Assembly (NCBI GenBank): GCA_001603275.1
Contig: LUYM01000003.1
Location: 1 to 40,832 of the forward strand
Length of the DNA stretch: 40,832 bases
Direction: 5' to 3'
DNA from: Actinomycetales bacterium Actino_02
GTDB lineage: Bacteria > Actinomycetota > Actinomycetes > Propionibacteriales > Propionibacteriaceae
The stretch's first letter is position 1. The number at the start of each line of letters is the position of its first letter. Below are positions 15,828 to 24,577 of the stretch, piece by piece. Both the position numbers and the translations under genes were made by a program. Under the pieces are notes generated by a model, which searched no databases, was not told the DNA's origin, and saw nothing but the letters and a program-made list of their open reading frames with translations.

Positions 15828-16046
15828 TGAAGGCCCCTTTCGCATCCGTCCGGTTCCCCTGTGGAACTCGGGTGGGTGCACCAGGCGAGGGGCGAGAGAA
15901 GGCGGTTCTACCTCGCGTCCATCGCATCGTGCACGAGATAGGGACTGTTGGCCGCCGCAGCGACAGTTTGGGTTAGGTGAGCCCCACCGCCTACCTCGAC
16001 TGTAGCGCTGGCCAGGGAGTTCCGAGTGGAGACCGCCGGTGGCCGA

Positions 16047-17267
16047 TCAGTGCGGACGGGTGGCGAGCAGGCGTCCGCTGAGCAGGCTGAGCAGCATCCA
16101 GGCGGACGCGTAGCCGAAGGCGACCTGCGGCGAGACCACCGACCACAAGACGCCGGCCACCACGGTGGCGCCCAGGTCGCCGATCGACTGGACCAGGCCG
16201 AGCAGCCCGAAGGCGTGGCTGCGGTTCTCCGCCGACACGGACAAGGCGACCACGGACGACTCGGCGGTCTCGGCCAGGCCGATCCCGGCTCCGGCCAGGA
16301 CGAAGCCGACGATCACCGCGGCCAGCCCGGTGCCGAAGGCGAAGGTCAGGTAGGCCGCCACGAAGCAGGCGCCACCCAGAGCGAACGCGGCCCGCGGGTT
16401 ACGCCGATCGATGAGTTGGCCGGCCAGCAGAGCGCTACCCACCGCAACCCCGTTGTGTCCGGCATAGGCAAGGATCGCTGCACTCGCCGCGGCGGCCGAA
16501 TGCCAGCCCGAGCCGATGAGCAGGTCGGTGGCCCGCAGGATGAGCAGGGTGTTGGCCAGGTTGCCCAGCTCGAAGAAGGAGACCGGGGCCAGGGTGCGCC
16601 AGATTCCCTCGCGACGCAGCTCGCGCAGGTTCAGGGAGAGCCGGGCCTTGGCGGTGCCGGTGGTGAAGGTGGCCCGGGCTTCGCCGACGGCCACCGAGAT
16701 AGCGATCGCGGCCAGGGCGCCGGGAATCAGGGCCAGCATGATCGTCCAGCGCACACCGAAAACGCCGACCAGCGCCGAGGCGAGCAGCGGACCCAGGATC
16801 GCGCCCAGATTGTCGCCGGCCCGCTCCAGGCCGAAGGCGCGTCCGACGCTGCCCTTGTCGGTGAGGTCGGTGAGCACCATGTCCCGGGCCGGTGAGCGCA
16901 GTCCGCGGGAGACCCAGGCGATCGCTCGCAGAATCGCCACCTGCCAGACGGCAACGGTGAGGCCAATCCCGGCGGTGGCCAGCGCGGTGCCGAGGTAGCC
17001 ACTGCGGGCCAGCCAACCGCGGCGCTTCGGATCAGCGGCCAGTGGACCGCCGGCCAGCTTACTGAGCCCGGTCAGGGCGTCCGCGACCCCGTCAATCGCA
17101 GCCAGGGCGGACGCACCGCCGCCGAGCACGCCGGTGACGAAGCCGGGCAGCAGCGAGGTGGCCATCTCGTGGCCGGCATCGGAGAAGAAGGACGCCGCTC
17201 CGACGCTGGCTACGCCCGGAGTCAGCCAGGCTGCCTGGTCCTGATCCTTGGTCGGTTGTTCGGTCAC
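16047..17267 (-). CDS. MFS transporter
   Basis: 406 residues and about 12 hydrophobic segments, beginning GVASVGAASFFSDAGHEMAT. The motif-A region is weak (ADPKRRGWLARSG). GTG start at 17267 behind AGAGGA. It lies 30 bases downstream of the TIGR02206 membrane gene on the same strand and is divergent, across that gene, from a MarR regulator, a context common for efflux pumps. Substrate unknown. Confidence 0.8.
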   Translation of the reverse strand: MTEQPTKDQDQAAWLTPGVASVGAASFFSDAGHEMATSLLPGFVTGVLGGGASALAAIDGVADALTGLSKLAGGPLAADPKRRGWLARSGYLGTALATAGIGLTVAVWQVAILRAIAWVSRGLRSPARDMVLTDLTDKGSVGRAFGLERAGDNLGAILGPLLASALVGVFGVRWTIMLALIPGALAAIAISVAVGEARATFTTGTAKARLSLNLRELRREGIWRTLAPVSFFELGNLANTLLILRATDLLIGSGWHSAAAASAAILAYAGHNGVAVGSALLAGQLIDRRNPRAAFALGGACFVAAYLTFAFGTGLAAVIVGFVLAGAGIGLAETAESSVVALSVSAENRSHAFGLLGLVQSIGDLGATVVAGVLWSVVSPQVAFGYASAWMLLSLLSGRLLATRPH

Positions 17268-17297
17268 GTCCGTCCTCTGCGCATCGCCGAATCGATC

Positions 17298-18068
17298 CTA
17301 GGCCTGCCCCGGCGCCGCCTTGACCCGTCGAGCCCGGATGATCCAGGGCAGGTACAGCAGCGTCCACAGCAGCGCCACCAGCACCAGCAGCACGGGAATG
17401 TAGAAGCTGCCGGCAAAGGCCTGGATCGGCTCCAGCGGCGAGCCGGGAGCACCGGCGTTGAGGAACCAGAAGTTCGTCCCGAACGCCTGGTTGGCGCTGA
17501 ACCCGATCAGGCCGCCAACGGCGCCGACCACCACCACCCGCCACAGGTTGCGGACGTCAGGCACCAGATCGCCACCGACCAGCCGCATCACCAGGTAGCC
17601 GAAGATCAGGCCGTGGATCGAGAAGCTCTGCCAGGTGAAGATGTTGAAGATCGGACGGGTGGACCAGTCCGGGAACAGATTCGCGGCCAGGGCGCCCCAC
17701 CAGCCCATGGCGTAGAGGAAATCGCCGGTCCAACGATTGGGGCGCAGGGCGTCGACGAACACCGCGTAGGTGGCGAAGGCGCACAGGTGCAGCGGCAGGA
17801 TGTCGGGGCTGTACCAGCCGTTGATGAGATAGGCGCTTTGCCGCAGCACTTCCAGCATCAGTACTGTCCAGCCGATGGTGAGCCGAATGGTGCGGCGGCG
17901 TTCCGGGCTTGATCGCCGGTAGCCGATGGCCAGCGCCACCACGGCCAGCCCGATCAGGGCCAGCACGCCCAGGTGGATCGGGGAGAACATGCCGAAGCCG
18001 GTGCCGTCCGGAGTGGGCCGGTTCTGTGGGACGAAGAAGTAATCCCAGGTCCAGGTCAGTTCGCCCAT
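17298..18068 (-). CDS. TIGR02206/YwaF-family integral membrane protein
   Basis: 256 residues, about seven membrane segments, with FSPIHLGVLALIGL, DILPLHLCAFATYAVF, MGWWGALAANLFPDW and FSIHGLIFGYLV, the conserved pattern of the YwaF (TIGR02206) family, whose function is not established. ATG 18068 is chosen for GAAGGAG upstream. Apparently first gene of an operon with the MFS transporter. Confidence 0.78.
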   Translation of the reverse strand: MGELTWTWDYFFVPQNRPTPDGTGFGMFSPIHLGVLALIGLAVVALAIGYRRSSPERRRTIRLTIGWTVLMLEVLRQSAYLINGWYSPDILPLHLCAFATYAVFVDALRPNRWTGDFLYAMGWWGALAANLFPDWSTRPIFNIFTWQSFSIHGLIFGYLVMRLVGGDLVPDVRNLWRVVVVGAVGGLIGFSANQAFGTNFWFLNAGAPGSPLEPIQAFAGSFYIPVLLVLVALLWTLLYLPWIIRARRVKAAPGQA

Positions 18069-18197
18069 TGCGGTCTCCTTCGACGCCGGACGCCCGGCTG
18101 CAGACATTGTGCTGCCCGGCTGCCCTCGCCGGTGGGATCCCAGGGCGGCGTCCGTGGCCGAGCCGCGGCCGGTGCGCGTGGTGGTAGCACTGCCCGG

Positions 18198-18227
18198 TTG
18201 GCAGTTGGTTGATGTGTCAACTAAACT
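18198..18227 (+). promoter_or_regulatory. Promoter of the MarR gene with an overlapping operator
   Basis: -35 TTGGCA (18198-18203), 18-base spacer, -10 TAAACT (18222-18227), predicted start at or next to the A of the ATG at 18234. No ribosome-binding site is present, so the mRNA is probably leaderless. The palindrome TTnGTTGA-N4-TCAACnAA (18205-18224) covers the spacer and the edge of the -10 box and is a typical MarR-family operator. Confidence 0.7.
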
Positions 18228-18233
18228 GGCGCT

Positions 18234-18728
18234 ATGACCGAACAGACCCCTCGGTGGCTGAGCGAGGAACAGACTCAGGCCTGGATCGCGCTCGCCTCGA
18301 TGATGGTCTGGCTGCCATCGGCATTGGACGATCAGCTCGAGCGCGATGCGGGAATGACCTACGTCGAGTACACGGTGCTGTCGTGGCTGTCCATGCAGCC
18401 CGGACGGACGTCACGAATGAGTGATGTCGCATCGCTGGCCAATGTCAGTGCGTCCCATCTGACCCGGATCGCCATTCGGCTGGAGTCGCGCGGCTGGCTG
18501 ACCCGTCGGCCTGACCCCAACGACGGGCGGGCCACCTTGGCCACGCTGACCGAGGCGGGCTGGGAGAAGGTCGTCCAGACGGCCCCCGGCCATGTCGAGG
18601 AGGTGCAGCAGCTGGTTTTCGACGGACTGTCTGCGGCCCAGGTCCGGCAGCTGCGGGTGATCGGGGAGACGGTGGCCAAGGCGGCTCGGCCGGGTCTGTG
18701 CCTGCCGTCGCCGGGCCCCACCGACTGA
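18234..18728 (+). CDS. MarR-family transcriptional regulator
   Basis: 164 residues; winged helix with VSASHLTRIAIRLESRGWLTRRPDPNDGRATLATLTEAG, the recognition helix and DPNDGR wing characteristic of MarR. Probably represses itself through the palindrome at 18205-18224 and may control the divergent TIGR02206-MFS pair. The start is fixed by the promoter geometry (leaderless). The ligand is unknown. Confidence 0.9.
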   Translation: MTEQTPRWLSEEQTQAWIALASMMVWLPSALDDQLERDAGMTYVEYTVLSWLSMQPGRTSRMSDVASLANVSASHLTRIAIRLESRGWLTRRPDPNDGRATLATLTEAGWEKVVQTAPGHVEEVQQLVFDGLSAAQVRQLRVIGETVAKAARPGLCLPSPGPTD

Positions 18729-18752
18729 GCTGTCGCGGTTGAGCCGTGGAGT

Positions 18753-18817
18753 GGACGGTAATGGAACCGTCCCCACGGATTGCGCTGACAAGGATGGACG
18801 GTAATGGAACCGTCCCC
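18753..18817. repeat. Direct pair of GGGGACGG-type hairpin repeats
   Basis: Copies 18753-18774 and 18796-18817, both reading GGGGACGG on the minus strand, 43 bases apart. The second begins three bases after the TGA stop of the SulP gene and the pair fills the space between convergent MarR and SulP genes, so it may serve as their shared 3' element. Confidence 0.85.
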
Positions 18818-18820
18818 GGG

Positions 18821-20515
18821 TCAGCGGCGACGAGGGACGGGCTGGCCGGTCAACTGACGTGAGACGTGGCTGCGGGCGTGGGCCACGGCGGCGTCCAGGT
18901 CGTCGAAGACATGCTCGCGGGTGCGTAGCGCCTCCAGGACGCCGGCCCGGGCGGCCATCCGTTGGTGCCGGTTGCGCAGACCCTTGATCAGCACGGTGAC
19001 ACCGCGCGCTTCGAGCAGCTTGACGATCTCGGCGAGCCGATGGGCGCCGGTCGGGTCGAGCAACTCGACGCGGGACAGTCGCAGCACCACCACCCACGCG
19101 TCGGCGTCGGCGATGTCGTCCATCACCCGGTCGGCCGCACCGAAGAACAGCGAGCCCTCCAGCCGGAGCAGGGCAATGTGCTCGTCGCCGGGACGGGTCG
19201 GGCCGGGCAGGTCCTGGTGGGCGACATGGGTGGTGTCGGCCAGGGCCCGCAGTGCGAAGAAAGCGGCCAGCACCAGCCCCACTTCGACCGCGGTGAGCAG
19301 GTCGAGCAGCACGGTGCAGGCAATGGTCACCACGAAGGTTGCCGTGGTGCTGCGTCCCAGCCGCCACAGGCCGCGCACCTCGCGCAGATTGACCATGTGC
19401 AAGGTGGTGGCGATCAGCACCCCGGCTAGCGCCGACAGCGGAATGCGGGAGGCCAGCCCGGAGCCGAACGCGACCACGGCGGTGAGCAGCACGGCATGAG
19501 TGACCGCGGAGAGCCGGGAGCGGGCGCCGGCGCGGACGTTCACAGCGGTGCGGGCGATGGCGCCGGTGGCCGGCATGCCGCCGAACAGGCCGGACGCGAT
19601 CGAGGCCAGACCCTGGCCGAAGACCTCACGGTCGGGCAGCACCCGTCCGGTCGGAGCCATCCCGGCCGCGACCCGCGCCGACAGCAGCGACTCGATCGCA
19701 GCCAGCGCGGCCACGGCCAGCGCGGGTCCGATCAGCTCGCTGAGAATGGCCGGATCGATCAGCGGGATGTGCGGCATCGGCAGCGACGAGGGCAACTCGC
19801 CGATCCGGGCCACCGGGAGCCCGGCCACCTCGGCCACAACAGTGGCCGCCACTACGGCGATCAAGGCGCCGGGCAGCGAGCCGGGCAGCCGGCGCAGGGC
19901 CTCGACCAGGACCACCACACCCACGGCGATGGTCAGTGGCAGCCAGGCGTGGCTCCAGTCGGCGATTCGGACGGCGTCGTAGGCGGCCAGCAGCGTCCGC
20001 TCTCCGGTCGGAGTGGACGTGTCCAGAGCCAACGGCACTTGCTGCAGGGCGATCACCAAGGCGATCCCGGCGGTGAAGCCTTCGATCACCGGCCACGGAA
20101 TGTAGACCACCACCCGGCCCAGTCGCAGCGCTCCGGCCGCCACCAGGATCACGCCGGCGATCACCGAGACCACGACCACCGCATGCGGACCGTGGCTGGC
20201 CACGATCGGGGCCAGCACGACCGCCATCGCTCCGGTCGGCCCGGAGACCTGCACGTGCGAGCCACCGAAGACAGCCGCCACCACGCCGGCCACGATCGCG
20301 GTGATCAGCCCGGCGGACGCGCCCAGCCCGGAGCTCACCCCGAAGGCCAAGGCCAGCGGCAGGGCGACGACGCCGACGGTGACGCCGGCGATCAAGTCGC
20401 GGCGCCAACTCGTCCGCAGGGGAGCGAGGTCGGCGGGACCGGGCAGCAGGCCGGTCAGGTGCCGGCGGATGTGGGCGGGGATCAGGGTGGGTCGCGGTGT
20501 GCTGGCGGTGGTCAT
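18821..20515 (-). CDS. SulP-family inorganic anion transporter with STAS domain
   Basis: 564 residues. Membrane domain of about 12-14 helices including DLIAGVTVGVVALPLALAFGV, FGGSHVQVSGPTGAM and a C-terminal half with GGMPATGAIARTAVNVRAG; cytoplasmic STAS domain from about residue 430 (LEGSLFFGAADRVMDDI, VVVLRLSRVELLDPTGAHRL). SulP proteins move sulfate, bicarbonate or other anions or dicarboxylates. It is 31 bases downstream of an ArsR-type regulator, presumably co-transcribed. No carbonic anhydrase or sulfur-assimilation gene is adjacent, so the anion remains open. Confidence 0.9.
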   Translation of the reverse strand: MTTASTPRPTLIPAHIRRHLTGLLPGPADLAPLRTSWRRDLIAGVTVGVVALPLALAFGVSSGLGASAGLITAIVAGVVAAVFGGSHVQVSGPTGAMAVVLAPIVASHGPHAVVVVSVIAGVILVAAGALRLGRVVVYIPWPVIEGFTAGIALVIALQQVPLALDTSTPTGERTLLAAYDAVRIADWSHAWLPLTIAVGVVVLVEALRRLPGSLPGALIAVVAATVVAEVAGLPVARIGELPSSLPMPHIPLIDPAILSELIGPALAVAALAAIESLLSARVAAGMAPTGRVLPDREVFGQGLASIASGLFGGMPATGAIARTAVNVRAGARSRLSAVTHAVLLTAVVAFGSGLASRIPLSALAGVLIATTLHMVNLREVRGLWRLGRSTTATFVVTIACTVLLDLLTAVEVGLVLAAFFALRALADTTHVAHQDLPGPTRPGDEHIALLRLEGSLFFGAADRVMDDIADADAWVVVLRLSRVELLDPTGAHRLAEIVKLLEARGVTVLIKGLRNRHQRMAARAGVLEALRTREHVFDDLDAAVAHARSHVSRQLTGQPVPRRR

Positions 20516-20546
20516 CGGGCCGTTCGGTTCGGAATGAGTGGGCGGT

Positions 20547-20927
20547 TCAGCGGGGCTCGCCCAGCGGCGGCAGGGCGGTGGCTGCGGAGAGGTGATCGCC
20601 GTTGGCGACCAGGGTGTCGATCAGGAACCGGCGGGCGCTGGACAGCAGGTCGACGACGGCCGGGTGGGCGGTGCGGTAGAGCACGCGCGAGCCGACCCGG
20701 CGCGAGCTGACCACGCCGTACTGGCGCAGCACTCCCAGGTGACCGGACAGATGGGACGGTGAGCCGCCCAGGTCGGTGAGCAGCTCGGTGACGGAGACTT
20801 CGCCGGTGCCGTCCGGCTGATTGCCGGCGGCCACCAGAAGCTCGAGGACGCGGATCCGGACTGGGTGGGCCAGGGCACGGAACAAGTTGGCCTTGATCTC
20901 GTACAGGGGCGCTTCGCTCGGTTTCAC
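20547..20927 (-). CDS. ArsR/SmtB-family regulator lacking cysteine
   Basis: 126 residues with the ArsR winged helix (RALAHPVRIRVLELL, GSPSHLSGHLGVLRQYGVVSSRRVGSRVLYR). GTG 20927 chosen because a palindromic operator and -10-like TATTCT lie immediately before it; the open frame to 20993 would swallow that operator. With this start the protein has no Cys, so classical thiol-based metal or persulfide sensing is excluded. First gene of an operon with the SulP transporter. Confidence 0.85.
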   Translation of the reverse strand: MKPSEAPLYEIKANLFRALAHPVRIRVLELLVAAGNQPDGTGEVSVTELLTDLGGSPSHLSGHLGVLRQYGVVSSRRVGSRVLYRTAHPAVVDLLSSARRFLIDTLVANGDHLSAATALPPLGEPR

Positions 20928-20929
20928 GA

Positions 20930-20947
20930 TTTCAGAATATCTTGAAA
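20930..20947 (-). promoter_or_regulatory. ArsR-type operator/promoter
   Basis: TTTCA-N8-TGAAA inverted repeat, two bases upstream of the GTG start. On the minus strand it contains TATTCT (20939-20934), which would place transcription start at the GTG, so the mRNA may be leaderless. No convincing -35. Confidence 0.55.
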
Positions 20948-21103
20948 CCACGACATCGCGTGACCAGCCCGCTGAGCATGGACCTGCGGTCACTGCCGGG
21001 GCGACAGGGGTGAGTCGGGAATGTCAGAGGTGCCACCTACGGTTTGACCAGACGCGGATGCCGACGTGCCCAGAGCATCCAGACAACCGGGAGGAGCCGG
21101 CGC

Positions 21104-22204
21104 GTGATCAACCTGCTGGGCGTCACCAAGGTCTATCCGGGCGGCACCACCGCCGTCGGCGACCTGACTCTGGCGATGCCCACCGGCCAGACCACAGTGC
21201 TGGTGGGGCCATCCGGCTGTGGCAAGACCACCACGCTGCGGATGATCAACCGGATGATCGAGCCGACCGGCGGACGGATCGAGATCGATGGGGTGAACAC
21301 CGCCGATCTTGAGCCGGGCGAGCTGCGTCGCGGCATCGGCTACGTCATCCAGGGCGGTGGGCTGTTCCCGCATCGGACGGTGCTGGACAACATCATGACC
21401 GTCCCGCTGCTGCTGGGCTGGGATCGGCGGCGAGCGAAATCGGTGGCCACCGAGCTGATGGAGCGGGTCGGGCTGACGGCAAGCCTGGCCAGGCGCTATC
21501 CGAATGAGCTGTCCGGTGGCCAGCAGCAGCGAGTCGGTGTGGCGCGGGCGCTGGCCGCCGACCCGCCGGTGATGCTGATGGACGAGCCGTTCAGCGCGGT
21601 GGATCCGGTGGTCCGGGAGCAACTGCAGGACGAGTTCCTGCGGCTGCAAGCCGAACTCGGCAAGACCATCGTGTTCGTCACCCATGACATCGACGAGGCC
21701 ATCAAGCTCGGCGACCAAGTGGCCGTGCTGCGGGTCGGAGGCGCCCTGGCCCAGCTGGCTGCCCCCGCCGAACTGCTGGCCGATCCAGCCGACGACTTCG
21801 TGGCCGACTTCCTCGGCCATGACCGCGGCTACCGCGGGCTCGGCTTCGCCGCGGCCCCGGCGCTGCCGATCAGCGCCGAGCCGGTGGTGGCGCTCGGTGC
21901 CTCGGCCGAGGATGCCCGTCGAGTCGCTGCCGGGGCGTCCTGGCTGCTGGTGGTCGACGACGCGTCCGCGCCGGTGGGCTGGGTGCGTCCGTCCGCGCTC
22001 TCCGGACGGGTGGAGCCGTCCGACCTGCATCGCGGTGGAACGCTCGCACGCCTGGGCGGCACACTGCGCGCCGCCCTCGACGCCGCACTGTCGGCCCCGA
22101 GTCGGCGCGGGGTGCTGGTCGACGACGACGGCCGGCTGGTCGGCACCGTCCGGGCCGCGGACGTCCTGGCCGAGATCGAACGCGAACCGGGGGTGCGGCC
22201 ATGA
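21104..22204 (+). CDS. Compatible-solute ABC transporter ATPase (ProV/OpuCA type) with CBS domains
   Basis: 366 residues. Walker A GPSGCGKTTT, Q-loop VIQGGGLFPH, signature LSGGQQQR, Walker B VMLMDEPFSAVDP, H-loop VTHD; then a C-terminal tandem CBS-like part (about 265-366, ending SAPSRRGVLVDDDGRLVGTV), the module that senses ionic strength in OpuA-type systems. GTG 21104 has GGGAGGAG eight bases upstream; the earlier ATG at 21044 is unsupported. First of four overlapping genes. Glycine betaine, proline betaine, choline or carnitine are family substrates. Confidence 0.9.
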   Translation: MINLLGVTKVYPGGTTAVGDLTLAMPTGQTTVLVGPSGCGKTTTLRMINRMIEPTGGRIEIDGVNTADLEPGELRRGIGYVIQGGGLFPHRTVLDNIMTVPLLLGWDRRRAKSVATELMERVGLTASLARRYPNELSGGQQQRVGVARALAADPPVMLMDEPFSAVDPVVREQLQDEFLRLQAELGKTIVFVTHDIDEAIKLGDQVAVLRVGGALAQLAAPAELLADPADDFVADFLGHDRGYRGLGFAAAPALPISAEPVVALGASAEDARRVAAGASWLLVVDDASAPVGWVRPSALSGRVEPSDLHRGGTLARLGGTLRAALDAALSAPSRRGVLVDDDGRLVGTVRAADVLAEIEREPGVRP

Positions 22205-22845
22205 CCTGGTTCCTGGGCCACCTTCCGCAGCTGGGCTCTCTGTTGCTGACCCACGCCGTCTTGGCGGTCATCCCGCTGCTGGTCGGGTTGGCCGTGGCCC
22301 TGCCGCTGGGTTGGTTGGCCCAGCGCTATCGATGGCTGCGGGCGCCGCTGGTGGCCGGCACCGGTCTGTTGTACACGATCCCGTCATTGGCACTGTTCGT
22401 GCTGATGCCGCTGGTGCTCGGCACCGGAATCCTCGACCCGATCAATGTGGTGATCGCGCTCAGCGTCTACACGGTGGCGCTGCTGGTCCGCACCGTGGCC
22501 GACGGTCTGGCCGCCGTGCCTGACGAGGTCGTCCAGGCGGCCACCGCGATGGGGGTGGGGCCGGCGCGTCGCTTCTTCACCGTGGAGTTGCCGCTGGCCG
22601 TCCCGGTGATCGCGGCCGGGCTGCGAGTGGCCGCAGTCAGCAATGTGTCGGTGGTCTCGGTGGCTGCACTGCTCGGCATCGCCCAGCTCGGCTCGCTGTT
22701 CACCGACGGCTTTGCCCGCGACTTCGTCGACCCGATCCTGGTCGGCATTGTGGCCTGCATGGTGCTGGCTCTGACCCTCGACGTGGTGATCCTCAGCCTC
22801 AGCCGGGTACTGACCCCATGGACGCGACGGGGGAGGACGGCATGA
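22201..22845 (+). CDS. Compatible-solute ABC transporter permease 1 (ProW/OpuCB type)
   Basis: 214 residues, six predicted membrane helices, with the EAA-loop VVQAATAMGVGPARRFFTVELPLAVPVI. Starts at ATG 22201 overlapping the ATPase stop by four bases. Probably pairs with the next permease. Confidence 0.9.
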   Translation: MTWFLGHLPQLGSLLLTHAVLAVIPLLVGLAVALPLGWLAQRYRWLRAPLVAGTGLLYTIPSLALFVLMPLVLGTGILDPINVVIALSVYTVALLVRTVADGLAAVPDEVVQAATAMGVGPARRFFTVELPLAVPVIAAGLRVAAVSNVSVVSVAALLGIAQLGSLFTDGFARDFVDPILVGIVACMVLALTLDVVILSLSRVLTPWTRRGRTA

Positions 22846-23564
22846 GCCTGATCTGGGCCTGGCTGGCCGATCCGGCCAACTGGACGGGCAGCGACGGCAT
22901 CCTGGTTCGGACCGTCGAACACCTCGGCTACGCCGGCCTCACCCTGCTGCTGTCTGCACTGATCGGCATCCCGTTGGGGCTGTGGATCGGGCATACCGGA
23001 CGCGGACGCCTGGTGGTGGTGAACCTGGTCAACGGGATGCGTTCGGTGCCGACGCTGGGTCTGCTGTTCGTGGCCGTGCTGGTGCTCGGGCCGCGGTTGG
23101 GCGGTGATCTGGCCTTCCTGGCTCCCGCGATCATCGTGCTGGTGATCCTGGCGATTCCGCCGATCCTGGCCGGTGCCTACGCCGGGGTGGACAGCGTCGA
23201 TCCGGCCGCTCGTGATGCAGCCCGCGGCATGGGCATGCGTCCCTTCGACGTGCTGATCCGCGTCGAAGTGCCGTGCGCGTTGCCGCTGATCTTCAGCGGG
23301 CTGCGGTCGGCGGCGCTGCAGGTCATTGCCACGGCGACCCTGGCCGCCTCGGTGAGCCTGGGCGGGCTGGGCCGGTTCCTGATCGACGGACAGGCCTACC
23401 GCGACTATGGCCAGATGGCCGGCGGGGCCCTGCTGGTCGCCGTCCTGGCCGTCCTGGTTGATCTGGTCTTCGCCGCGGTGCAGCGCGCCGCGGTCTCCCC
23501 GGGCCTGGTGCCCACCACGTCTCGCCGCTCCATCCGGAAGCGGCTGGTCCCCGACCCGGCCTAG
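22842..23564 (+). CDS. Compatible-solute ABC transporter permease 2 (ProZ/OpuCD type)
   Basis: 240 residues. EAA-loop AARDAARGMGMRPFDVLIRVEVPCALPLI and LAASVSLGGLGRFLIDG are typical. ATG 22842 (GGGGAGGA upstream, ATGA overlap with permease 1) is preferred over ATG 22818. Basic C-terminus RRSIRKRL. Confidence 0.9.
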   Translation: MSLIWAWLADPANWTGSDGILVRTVEHLGYAGLTLLLSALIGIPLGLWIGHTGRGRLVVVNLVNGMRSVPTLGLLFVAVLVLGPRLGGDLAFLAPAIIVLVILAIPPILAGAYAGVDSVDPAARDAARGMGMRPFDVLIRVEVPCALPLIFSGLRSAALQVIATATLAASVSLGGLGRFLIDGQAYRDYGQMAGGALLVAVLAVLVDLVFAAVQRAAVSPGLVPTTSRRSIRKRLVPDPA

Positions 23565-23582
23565 CCGAGGAAGAAGGTATCG

Positions 23583-24515
23583 ATGAAGAAGAAACTGTTC
23601 ACGGGGGTGGCTGTGGCTGCCGCCTTGTTGCTGTCGGCCTGTGCGTCCGGCGATCCACTGGCGGCCTCGCCGAGTGCCACGGCCTCCACCAGCTCGTCCA
23701 GCAGTGCGACTGCGGTCTCGATCACCGTCGGCTCGGCGAACTTCCCCGAGAGTGAGCTGCTCGCCGAGCTGTACGCCGGTGCCCTGCAGGCCAAGGGGGT
23801 GACGGTCACCAAGAAGCTGAACATCGCCTCGCGGGAGACCTATGTTCCGGCTCTGACCAAGGGCGAGATCGACCTGATTCCGGAGTACACCGGCGCCTTC
23901 GCGAAGTACCTGAACGCCGACGCCGACACCTCCAACGAGGCTGCCGCGTTGGCTTCGCTGCAGGCGGCGCTGCCCAAGACGCTCACCGCACTGCAGCCGG
24001 CCGCGGCCCAGGACAAGGACTCGATCACCGTCACTCGGGCCACCGCGGACAAGTACTCGCTGAAGACGATCGAGGATCTGGTCCCCGTGGCCGGGCAGCT
24101 GGTTCTCGGCGGTCCGCCGGAGTGGAAGAGCCGCAGCTACGGCGTACCGGGCCTGAAGAAGGACTATGGCCTGGTGTTCAAGGAGTTCAAGGCGCTGGAC
24201 GTGGCCGGGCCACTGACCGTCCAGGCACTGAAGAACGGCCAGGTTCAGGCGGCGAATCTGTTCACCACCGACCCGGCCATCAAGGCCAACGACTTCGTCT
24301 CGCTCGAGGACACCAAGAGCTTCTTCGGGGCGCAGAACGTGATCCCGGTGCTGACCGCCACCAAGGCCACCCCTGAGGTGGTCGCGGCGCTGAACGGCGT
24401 CTCGGCCAAGCTGGACACCGACACCTTGGCCACCTTGGTCACCAAGGTGGTCGTGGACAAGCAGGACGCGTCCGCAGTGGCTGCGGAGTGGCTGACGGCC
24501 AACGGTCTGAGGTGA
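23583..24515 (+). CDS. Compatible-solute-binding lipoprotein (ProX/OpuCC/OsmF type)
   Basis: 310 residues. Lipobox LLLSACAS with lipidated Cys near residue 20, a Ser/Thr-rich linker, then an OpuAC-type substrate-binding domain (ITVGSANFPESELLAELYAGAL, EIDLIPEYTGAF, LTVQALKNGQVQAANLFTTDP). The EYTGAF region normally contributes ligand contacts. Last gene of the four-gene operon, with AAGAAGG before ATG 23583, and followed directly by a strong terminator. Confidence 0.92.
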   Translation: MKKKLFTGVAVAAALLLSACASGDPLAASPSATASTSSSSSATAVSITVGSANFPESELLAELYAGALQAKGVTVTKKLNIASRETYVPALTKGEIDLIPEYTGAFAKYLNADADTSNEAAALASLQAALPKTLTALQPAAAQDKDSITVTRATADKYSLKTIEDLVPVAGQLVLGGPPEWKSRSYGVPGLKKDYGLVFKEFKALDVAGPLTVQALKNGQVQAANLFTTDPAIKANDFVSLEDTKSFFGAQNVIPVLTATKATPEVVAALNGVSAKLDTDTLATLVTKVVVDKQDASAVAAEWLTANGLR

Positions 24516-24521
24516 TCAACT

Positions 24522-24556
24522 CAGAGGCCCCGCCGGAGGATCTGGCGGGGCCTCTG
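24522..24556. terminator. Strong bidirectional terminator
   Basis: Perfect 13-base stem, CAGAGGCCCCGCC against GGCGGGGCCTCTG, with a nine-base loop, seven bases after the binding-protein stop and 22 bases from the convergent oxidoreductase stop. It can end both operons. Confidence 0.85.
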
Positions 24557-24577
24557 TTACGCGTGGACGGTCTGTGT

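Noticed and set aside
15968-15986. Iron-box-like sequence upstream of eno
   Set aside because: Only 13 of 19 positions fit the IdeR/DtxR consensus, mostly in one half, and enolase is not a typical target.
19496-20710. Long plus-strand open frame antisense to SulP and ArsR
   Set aside because: Composition (repeated Gly, Arg, His, Gln, Asp) is that of a shadow frame in GC-rich DNA; the SulP protein on the other strand is unambiguous.
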